This document shows positions 1-5,462 of a DNA stretch of 6,580 nt, one piece after another. Numbering within the stretch: the first letter of the stretch is position 1; each line of letters opens with the position of its first letter. The notes beneath the pieces are model-generated. The model was given only the letters and a program-made list of their open reading frames with translations. It had not been told where the DNA came from and ran no database searches. Origin of the DNA: Candidatus Proendomicrobium guianensium (GTDB lineage: Bacteria; Elusimicrobiota; Endomicrobiia; Endomicrobiales; Endomicrobiaceae); contig WQVR01000053.1 in assembly GCA_009785775.1 (NCBI GenBank), positions 1 to 6,580 of the forward strand, written 5' to 3'. The translations under genes and the position numbers were made by a program.

Positions 1-1287
1 GTATTTGCTGTAATTGTTTGGCGCAGAGACAGACTTTCAAGAGAGTTGGAAGACTTGCTGTATTTAGCTACTATGTTTGGAAAACTGAATATACAAATAT
101 TATCTGCTACCGAAAGTAACACAACCTCGCCTGAGGGCAAACTAATAAGAAACGTTGTAGGCTCGACAGCTCAGTATGAAAGAGATATAAACAGAGCACG
201 TACCCAAGCGGCAAACGAAGAATGTATTAGAAAGGGCAGATGGATTCGAAAACTAAAAGGCTATTCTTTTCAGAAAAACGAATACGGCAAAAAACAGCTA
301 ACCCCGAATGAAGAAGCCACTATTGTAAAAGAAATTTTTGAACTTGCCCAAAAAGGCATCGACACCCAAAAAGCCATTTTAAAAATTATGCGAAGCAAGG
401 GATTTAACACAACTGAACAAAACCTAAGCAGAATGCTTAGAAGCCCGCTATACTGCGGTTTATTGCCTGACAAATACAACACAAACAATGGACAGCTTAT
501 TAAGGGCATACACGAGCCTATAATTTCAGAAGAACTGTTTTGGTCTGTTCAAAACATTTTAGACGGTAAAAAAACATCAATAATGCCACGTCTGAAAAGC
601 AACCCTGACTTTCCATTAAGAGGTCACTTTAATTGCATAAAATGCGGTGGAGAAATGACAGGAAGCACTTCCGTAAACAGTGTTGGCAGTCGCTATTCAT
701 ATTATCATTGCAGAAACAAGGGCTGCCCACGGTATCACAAACATATTTTAGAGCCCAAGTATATTGAATTTTTGCAATCCATAGAGGCAGACCCCAAAGT
801 TATGATGCACTTTGAAAAAGCCGTGCTTAAAATATTCAAAGACAAAACTAGAAACCTTGCAAGCAACAATGACAGGATAAAGAAAACAATGGTTTCCCTA
901 GAAGACGAGAAGTTAAAAATTATATCTTTAATATCTAAAGGCATTATCAGCGATGAAGACGGCAAGCTTGCCCTAGGCAAGATAAATGCCCAAATTCACG
1001 AGAATAAAGGGCTTATGCAAATAGAAAACCCCACCCTGCCTAAGTTTGAAGAGTGCTGGGAATTTGCAAAATTCTTTTTGATAAACATTTCACGGCTTTG
1101 GATTAATGGGGATTTGGATTTAAAGCAGAGAATAACGTGTTTGACAACACCTTCAGGCTTCTTTTTTAGGGAAAAATTTGTCGAACAAATAAAATCGCCT
1201 TATTTTTCAACGGTTTTTGCCTCAAAAGAAGCCCTCGATAAAGAGGAACGTCCCCGGCGTGAGTCGAACACGCAACCTACTGCTTAG
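1..1287 (+). CDS. Large serine recombinase (site-specific integrase), N-terminus cut by window edge
   Basis: The frame is open from base 1, so this is the C-terminal 428 residues of a longer protein; the TTG at 46 is internal, not the start. Visible residues 1-15 (VFAVIVWRRDRLSRE) carry the DRLSR block of the resolvase catalytic domain, but the catalytic serine lies off the window. The catalytic domain and its long helix (YERDINRARTQAA) run to about residue 75. A 'Recombinase' DNA-binding domain follows (about 80-190), then a zinc ribbon with CxxC at 212/215 and cysteines at 237 and 242, and a lysine/glutamate-rich, probably coiled-coil stretch at about 290-345. This order is that of phage and ICE integrases that cut DNA through a phosphoserine and join att sites. 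The last 12 residues (RPRRESNTQPTA) and the stop are antisense to the tRNA-Arg gene, so the native C-terminus may be altered. It is probably the edge of an integrated element. The family call is firm; activity and the true C-terminus are not known. Confidence 0.93.
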   Translation, partial: VFAVIVWRRDRLSRELEDLLYLATMFGKLNIQILSATESNTTSPEGKLIRNVVGSTAQYERDINRARTQAANEECIRKGRWIRKLKGYSFQKNEYGKKQLTPNEEATIVKEIFELAQKGIDTQKAILKIMRSKGFNTTEQNLSRMLRSPLYCGLLPDKYNTNNGQLIKGIHEPIISEELFWSVQNILDGKKTSIMPRLKSNPDFPLRGHFNCIKCGGEMTGSTSVNSVGSRYSYYHCRNKGCPRYHKHILEPKYIEFLQSIEADPKVMMHFEKAVLKIFKDKTRNLASNNDRIKKTMVSLEDEKLKIISLISKGIISDEDGKLALGKINAQIHENKGLMQIENPTLPKFEECWEFAKFFLINISRLWINGDLDLKQRITCLTTPSGFFFREKFVEQIKSPYFSTVFASKEALDKEERPRRESNTQPTA

Positions 1288-1322
1288 AAGGCAGTTGCTC
1301 TATCCAATTGAGCTACGGAGAC
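1249..1322 (-). tRNA. tRNA-Arg, anticodon UCU
   Basis: Read on the minus strand, the 74 bases fold into a complete cloverleaf. The acceptor stem GTCTCCG (1322-1316) pairs with CGGGGAC (1256-1250) with one G-T wobble. T8 and A9 are followed by the D stem GCTC/GAGC. The anticodon stem ACTGC/GCAGT encloses the loop CTTCTAA, giving anticodon TCT at 1288-1286. The variable loop is AGGTT, and the T stem GCGTG/CACGC encloses TTCGACT. The discriminator base at 1249 is G. The following bases are TTCC, so the CCA end is not encoded and must be added by CCA-adding enzyme. It would read AGA and probably AGG codons. The 3' half overlaps, antisense, the end of the serine recombinase gene, making this a candidate attachment site. 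All stems pair, so the tRNA looks functional. Confidence 0.96.
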
Positions 1323-1364
1323 ACTTTTCACATTATAGTATTTTTACATTTTTTGAAAAGTGTC
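1320..1364. repeat. Perfect 11-bp inverted repeat bracketing the tRNA promoter
   Basis: GACACTTTTCA at 1320-1330 is exactly repeated in inverse as TGAAAAGTGTC at 1354-1364, separated by 23 AT-rich bases. The left arm includes the first three bases of the tRNA gene and the right arm includes the apparent -35 region. The spacer holds the TATAAT box. It could be an operator-like pair of half sites, a cruciform, part of a recombinase recognition region, or coincidence; the sequence does not decide between these. Confidence 0.7.
1332..1359 (-). promoter_or_regulatory. Likely sigma-70-type promoter of the tRNA-Arg gene
   Basis: On the minus strand a perfect TATAAT lies at 1337-1332, with a weaker TTTTCA (4 of 6 match to TTGACA) at 1359-1354, a 16-base spacing. 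Transcription would begin near 1325, just ahead of the tRNA 5' end at 1322. The -10 box is strong and correctly placed; the -35 box is uncertain. The arms of an 11-bp inverted repeat cover the -35 region and the expected start site. Confidence 0.5.
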
Positions 1365-1391
1365 CGACGGGAAGTCTTTACCCGTCAGACA
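1361..1391. repeat. GC-rich imperfect hairpin, 10 of 11 bp
   Basis: TGTCCGACGGG at 1361-1371 pairs with CCCGTCAGACA at 1381-1391 with a single C/A mismatch and a 9-base loop. GACGGG/CCCGTC forms the strong core. Neither side carries a convincing T-run (ATTCTC on the plus strand, CTTTTC on the minus strand), so it is a poor intrinsic terminator. It shares four bases with the neighbouring 11-bp inverted repeat, so the two structures compete. Its role is unknown. Confidence 0.6.
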
Positions 1392-1487
1392 TTCTCAATA
1401 TCATGCCTGACCATTATAACAAAAATATCCGCTTTAAATCAATTATAATATCTACATATGCGCTAACAAAGCTTCTTTTTAAATTAG

Positions 1488-1493
1488 TATAAT
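1488..1493 (+). promoter_or_regulatory. Candidate -10 box for the flavin reductase-like gene
   Basis: A perfect TATAAT lies about 50 bases before the start codon at 1546. The best -35 candidate is CTAACA at 1463-1468 (4 of 6 match) with a long 19-base spacer, so the -35 part is weak. A second TATAAT occurs at 1444-1449 without a good -35 partner. Transcription from 1488-1493 would begin near 1500, inside the loop of the adjacent inverted repeat. Confidence 0.4.
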
Positions 1494-1533
1494 TTCAGGG
1501 TATTGCTTAAAAAACAGAGCCCTGAAATTTTTT
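1491..1533 (+). terminator. Terminator-like hairpin directly before a Shine-Dalgarno site
   Basis: AATTTCAGGG at 1491-1500 and CCCTGAAATT at 1520-1529 form a perfect 10-bp inverted repeat with a 19-base loop. T residues fill 1528-1533. This is the shape of an intrinsic terminator for plus-strand transcription coming from the recombinase side. Only one base-step later the GGAGG ribosome site begins, so an attenuator or translation-masking hairpin is an alternative. The large loop and AT-rich stem base make the terminator moderate in strength. Confidence 0.5.
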
Positions 1534-1538
1534 GGAGG
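1534..1538 (+). promoter_or_regulatory. Strong ribosome binding site (GGAGG)
   Basis: GGAGG followed by a 7-base spacer leads to the ATG at 1546, which fixes the start of the flavin reductase-like gene. It is the only clear Shine-Dalgarno sequence in the window. Confidence 0.85.
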
Positions 1539-1545
1539 TAAAAGA

Positions 1546-2088
1546 ATGTATAAAAAACTTGATAATACAAGCGTGACAAGTTTGCTGTGCTCATGCGGTG
1601 TGATTATAGTGAGTGCAAGCTTTGGCAGACGGGACACTCTTACTCCTGTAGCATGGCATATGCCTTTAAACGATGAACCGCCTATGGTGGCACTGGTATT
1701 AGATGCGGGGCATTTTGTGACAGAGTTAATTTACCGGCAAAAAGAATTTGTTATAAATATACCAGATATTTCGCAAGTTGAACTTATACAAAAATGCGGT
1801 GCGGTATCAGGCAGAGACATAAATAAAATAAAAGAATTCAACGTGGAAGTTTTTAGCGCAAGTAATATTACAGCACCCAAAATAAAAAACTGTGCAGCCT
1901 ATATAGAGTGTGCTTTGCAGGAATCACGCGATTTTTCAGGCGCAATTTTAGTGTCGGCAAATGTTGTAAATGTTGAAGTTAAAGAAGAGTTTTTTGATAC
2001 AGATTGGATAACTGACAAATTTAAATCAGTTCACATAACAGGTTCTCACTTTGCTTCAAGCCTTGGAGAAAGGTTTAAAATCAGATAG
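1546..2088 (+). CDS. Flavin reductase-like / flavoredoxin-type FMN-binding protein
   Basis: This 180-residue protein matches the length and motif order of the flavin reductase-like (flavoredoxin) family, small split-barrel FMN proteins of the cytoplasm that transfer electrons to flavin or partner proteins. Family signatures are TPVAWHMPLNDEPP at residues 33-46 (the usual N-x-M-T-V-S-W region and its following P), EFVINIP at 67-73, CGAVSGRDINKI at 84-95 (the G-x-x-S-G-x-x-x-x-K flavin-binding signature) and AYIECAL at 118-124. There is no signal peptide or membrane segment. The ATG at 1546 has a strong GGAGG site. It has its own putative promoter and is separated by 65 bp, with no terminator, from the glycosyltransferase genes, so readthrough is possible but a shared role is not evident. 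The physiological substrate or partner cannot be told from sequence. The family assignment is confident; the specific reductase activity is inference. Confidence 0.88.
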   Translation: MYKKLDNTSVTSLLCSCGVIIVSASFGRRDTLTPVAWHMPLNDEPPMVALVLDAGHFVTELIYRQKEFVINIPDISQVELIQKCGAVSGRDINKIKEFNVEVFSASNITAPKIKNCAAYIECALQESRDFSGAILVSANVVNVEVKEEFFDTDWITDKFKSVHITGSHFASSLGERFKIR

Positions 2089-2153
2089 GGGGATAGTGCC
2101 AGATAAAAGCATAACCCAAACCTTGTAGCAACTATAAATTATTTTATATACTC

Positions 2154-3680
2154 ATGCTTATGCACTATAAAAAGTATCTTTATAATACGGCAAGATTTTT
2201 GCGGTTAATATCTAAAAAAAAGTACAACCGCAAAATGCAAAAATACGGGGATTACAGCATTGTCAAAAATTCTGATATATTTGACGGCGCCTACTATCTT
2301 GTGCTTTATCCGGAAGTGGCAAAAGCCGGTCTTGATCCGGTATCTCATTATCTTGAGCACGGCTGGAAAGATAACCTTTCAACGTCAAGGCATTTTGACC
2401 GTGAAAAATATCTAAGAGAAGTCCTAAAAGGTAAAAAAGAAAACCCTGTTTTGCATTTTGAAAAAAATAAACGTAAGAACAAAAGCGTGCTTTTTTTCCA
2501 CAAAAAATATCTTCCGAGCGCGGCGCAAATAACAGATAATTTTATATTGAGCAAGTACCCCTCTACAAGAAAACTGAACTTACTTTTTACAAAAGCCTCT
2601 CCAAAAAGAATAAACCTTGTTCTAGATTGTTTGGGTAAAAATTCATTTTTCGGCGGGGTGGGTACTGCGTGCCTGCTTGCAAGCGCTTATGCGTTGGAAA
2701 ATGGTTGCGCTTTAAGAATAATAACAAGAGATTCTTTACCGCAAGCGAAAAATTATTATGATTTTATGAAACTTATGGGCAGGCAAGTGTCGGAAAAAGT
2801 TGACTTCTTTTCCGACTTTGACGCGCACTCTGTTTTTAGGCTGGAGATTTGCGAAGATGATGTTTTTATGGCAACATCGTGGTGGTCTGCAAGGTCGCTT
2901 CTTAATTCCGGCATAAAAAACTTTTTTTATTTAATACAGGAAGTTGAAACTTTTTTTTACGAATTTGGCGACGTGCATTTGGCATGCGCAAGCATTTTAG
3001 AAAACGAAAATATAAAGTTTATAGTAAACTCTTCAAACCTTTATAATTATTTCAAAAAAAATAATCCAACGGTAACAAATAACGGCGTGTTTTTTGAACC
3101 GGCTTTTAGCAAAAAAATATATTACCCTTGCGCCAAAGAGGGCGGTTCAAAATATAATTTATTTTTCTACGCGAGGGCACAGGGAAACTCGCGCAATCTT
3201 TATTATACGGGACTTAGCATTTTGGAAAAAGCAATTTCTTCAGGCGTGCTGGATACTCAGTTTTGGGATATATACTTTGCGGGGTCCGATGGTATAAAGC
3301 CGCTGGAATTTTCAAACGGCTACTCCCCCAAAATTAAAGGCATTATGCCATGGAGCGAATACGCGCAGTTTTTAAGCACCGTAGACTTAGGGCTGGCTTT
3401 TATTTATACGCCCCATTCGGGCTATCCCGCTTTAGACGTTTTGGCTTCGGGCGCTGTAAGCGTTACAAACGATTTTCCGGGTTTTGCAAAAACAAAATAC
3501 TCAGATAATATGATTTTGTGCCCCTTAAATGAACCAAGCTTACTTAAAGGCTTAGAACAAGGCCTTAGGCTTGCTGAAGACGAATCCAAGCGAAAACTAA
3601 ACTATGAAAACTCTAAACTGCCTTTAAACTGGGATGAAAGTTTTAAAGAAACTCTTGCATTTATGCGTGAAAACAAATGA
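2154..3680 (+). CDS. WsaF-like GT4 glycosyltransferase with N-terminal accessory module
   Basis: This 508-residue protein is probably a cytoplasmic or membrane-associated retaining glycosyltransferase of family 4, resembling the WsaF rhamnosyltransferase group. Residues about 41-87 (DIFDGAYYLVLYPEV, then DPVSHYLEHGW and FDREKYL) form a small module seen ahead of glycan enzymes. The N-terminal Rossmann half starts near 152 (RINLVLDCL, FFGGVGTA at 165-172, RIITRD at 188-193). It continues through SWWSARSLL (242-250) and FFYLIQEVETFFYEFG (257-272), both typical of WsaF-like proteins. The C-terminal half includes FFYARAQGNSRNLY (337-350), SGYPALDVLASG (422-433), the region expected to bind the sugar nucleotide, and a final helix. 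The donor sugar is unknown. The ATG at 2154 is the first possible start after an in-frame stop at 2112, but no ribosome site is visible; ATG at 2160 is an alternative. Its stop overlaps the next gene's start (ATGA), so the two are translationally coupled. Confidence 0.87.
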   Translation: MLMHYKKYLYNTARFLRLISKKKYNRKMQKYGDYSIVKNSDIFDGAYYLVLYPEVAKAGLDPVSHYLEHGWKDNLSTSRHFDREKYLREVLKGKKENPVLHFEKNKRKNKSVLFFHKKYLPSAAQITDNFILSKYPSTRKLNLLFTKASPKRINLVLDCLGKNSFFGGVGTACLLASAYALENGCALRIITRDSLPQAKNYYDFMKLMGRQVSEKVDFFSDFDAHSVFRLEICEDDVFMATSWWSARSLLNSGIKNFFYLIQEVETFFYEFGDVHLACASILENENIKFIVNSSNLYNYFKKNNPTVTNNGVFFEPAFSKKIYYPCAKEGGSKYNLFFYARAQGNSRNLYYTGLSILEKAISSGVLDTQFWDIYFAGSDGIKPLEFSNGYSPKIKGIMPWSEYAQFLSTVDLGLAFIYTPHSGYPALDVLASGAVSVTNDFPGFAKTKYSDNMILCPLNEPSLLKGLEQGLRLAEDESKRKLNYENSKLPLNWDESFKETLAFMRENK

Positions 3681-5389
3681 ACTTGTTACCTTGGGACACG
3701 CCTTTAGATAAAAGAATAGCCGAGGTAAACCACGCCAAAAAATCTGGTTTCAGGGTTGCTTTTTATTTTTGCGAAGGTTCCAATGATTCCTCATTTCGGT
3801 ACAGGGTTTACAATATTTACCAGCACTTGCAAAAAAGCGCGAAATGGAAAGCATTTTACTTTTATGAATCTGAAGCTGATGTCGTAAAAGAATATTTAAA
3901 CCTTGCCGATATTTTTATTATACACCGCTACAGATGGACTTTTAAACTGGAAGAAATTTACCACGCGGTAAAAGGTTTTGGCATTCCCGTAGCTTGTGAT
4001 ACCGACGACTTAGTTTACGACCTTGATTATGCGCCTGCCTTTATTACAACCCTAAATGAAGCCGAAAACGAACATTCGTATAACAGTCATTTTCAATATA
4101 TAGGCAGACAGGCTGTGTCAATGCAGAAAGGTCAGCGTTTTATTGCCACAAACGGATATCTGGCAGAGCAAATACGCGCCAAATTTAACCGCCCTGTTTA
4201 TGTTATACCTAATTCGCTTAACAGCGAACAAATATCTGCTTCTCAAAACGCTCCGAAAAAAGAAAATAATGATTTTGTTATGGGATATTTCAGCGGGTCG
4301 CCCACCCACTACAATGATTTTTGCACTATAGCGCCTGAAATAGCAAATTTTTTAGAAATTTACGGCAATGCGAAGTTACTGGTTGCGGGATATATGAAAA
4401 TTCCCGATGTTTTGCGTAAGTTTGTAAAAAACGGACAAATCCAAACTGAAAAATTTACTAATTTTAAAAAATTACAAAGCCTGATAGCCTCGGTTGACGT
4501 AAACCTTATACCTCTTGTAGATAATGTTTTTACCAACTGCAAATCGGAACTTAAATTTTTTGAAGCCGCGGTGGTTAGCGTGCCGTCAATTGCTACGCCT
4601 GTTTATGTTTATAAAAATTGTATAACCGACGGTGAAAACGGTTTTTTATGCCGCCAAGGTCAATGGTTTGACAGGTTAGAGCAACTATACCACGACAAAA
4701 AAAACGGCGGCGATAAACTGCGCAACACAGCGCTTAAAGCAAAAGAATACGCCTTGCAAAATTACTACGGCGAAAAAATGTTAAAAACCATTGAAGATGT
4801 TTTTGATTTGGTGTTTATAAGTAAAATTGTGCCTTACCCTCCGTCTAAACTTGCAAACAAATATCTAAAAGGTTTAAAAGGAATTGAAATAGGCGGCTCT
4901 GCCCACAATCAATTTTACCTAAACACCATTAATATCGATTATACCGACAAAGTTACCGTGTACGGCAATGACCAGTTTAAATATGCCGGCGGTACGTTGA
5001 AAGTTGATATAGTGTCAAACGGTGACGACTTGCCTTTTAAAGATAATGTGTGGGACTTTGTAATAAATTCTCATGTGCTAGAACATTTTTGGGACCCGAT
5101 AAAAACGATAAATGAATGGCTACGCATTATAAAGTCGGGCGGATATCTTTTTATGAATATTCCGCACAAAGAGAGGACTTTTGATAAAGACCGCCCCAGA
5201 ACCACGCTTCAGGAATTAATAGACAGGCATAACGGTATAGGGCAAGACCCTTTAACGCACGCGCACCACAGCGTATGGGTTACACAAGACTTGCTTGAAC
5301 TTTGTAAGTATATGAATTTAAACGTTATAGAACACTTAGATATTGACGATAAAGTAGGCAATGGTTTTACTATTTTAATACAAAAATAA
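3677..5389 (+). CDS. Bifunctional glycosyltransferase-SAM methyltransferase fusion
   Basis: This 570-residue protein joins two enzymes. Residues about 25-375 are a GT4-type glycosyltransferase: RVAFYFCEGSNDSSFRYRVY at 26-45, CDTDDLVYD at 107-115, VIPNSL at 176-181, GYFSGSPTHYNDF at 203-215, and the donor-site block ELKFFEAAVVSVPSIATP at 291-308 followed by ITDGENGF. Residues about 395-570 are a class I methyltransferase of the Methyltransf_11 type: motif I GIEIGGSAHN (402-411), acidic D421, DDLPFKDNVWDFVINSHVLEH (450-470) and RIIKSGGYLFMNIP (483-496). Motif I lacks the third glycine of the usual GxGxG but the form is plausible for its subfamily. The likely job is adding a sugar and methylating the same or a neighbouring glycan, such as decorating or capping a surface polysaccharide; acceptor and donor are unknown. 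It starts within the stop of the preceding gene (4-base ATGA overlap) with no clear ribosome site, pointing to translational coupling. A bidirectional terminator follows. No membrane segment is seen. Confidence 0.88.
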   Translation: MNLLPWDTPLDKRIAEVNHAKKSGFRVAFYFCEGSNDSSFRYRVYNIYQHLQKSAKWKAFYFYESEADVVKEYLNLADIFIIHRYRWTFKLEEIYHAVKGFGIPVACDTDDLVYDLDYAPAFITTLNEAENEHSYNSHFQYIGRQAVSMQKGQRFIATNGYLAEQIRAKFNRPVYVIPNSLNSEQISASQNAPKKENNDFVMGYFSGSPTHYNDFCTIAPEIANFLEIYGNAKLLVAGYMKIPDVLRKFVKNGQIQTEKFTNFKKLQSLIASVDVNLIPLVDNVFTNCKSELKFFEAAVVSVPSIATPVYVYKNCITDGENGFLCRQGQWFDRLEQLYHDKKNGGDKLRNTALKAKEYALQNYYGEKMLKTIEDVFDLVFISKIVPYPPSKLANKYLKGLKGIEIGGSAHNQFYLNTINIDYTDKVTVYGNDQFKYAGGTLKVDIVSNGDDLPFKDNVWDFVINSHVLEHFWDPIKTINEWLRIIKSGGYLFMNIPHKERTFDKDRPRTTLQELIDRHNGIGQDPLTHAHHSVWVTQDLLELCKYMNLNVIEHLDIDDKVGNGFTILIQK

Positions 5390-5406
5390 ATACAACATAA
5401 TATAAA

Positions 5407-5442
5407 AAAATCCCCTTTAGCATAATTGCCAAAGGGGATTTT
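5407..5442. terminator. Bidirectional intrinsic terminator between convergent genes
   Basis: AAAATCCCCTTT at 5407-5418 and AAAGGGGATTTT at 5431-5442 form a perfect 12-bp inverted repeat around a 12-base loop. T-rich ends lie on both strands, with further T residues after 5442 on the plus strand and an A-run at 5404-5410 giving a U-run on the minus strand. It lies 18 bp past the stop of the glycosyltransferase-methyltransferase gene and 21 bp past the stop of the convergent barrel gene, so it should end both transcripts. Confidence 0.92.
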
Positions 5443-5462
5443 GTATTTTCAGTACTTGCCGC

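Noticed and set aside
46..48. TTG as start of the recombinase
   Set aside because: The frame is open to base 1 and encodes the conserved RRDRLSRE block upstream, so the protein begins outside the window.
270..980. Minus-strand frames opposite the recombinase
   Set aside because: They are low-complexity hydrophobic or serine-rich translations of the antisense of a clearly conserved gene.
1224..1246. Possible tRNA terminator on the minus strand inside the recombinase gene (CCTC/GAGG with TTCTTTT)
   Set aside because: The stem is only four base pairs, which is too short to support.
1217..1492. Plus-strand 91-codon frame across the tRNA region
   Set aside because: It translates the antisense of the tRNA (NLLLRRQLLYPIELR is a well-known artefact of that) and has no ribosome site.
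2348..4542. Short frames on either strand within the two glycan genes
   Set aside because: They overlap well-supported genes, lack ribosome sites and show no family motifs.
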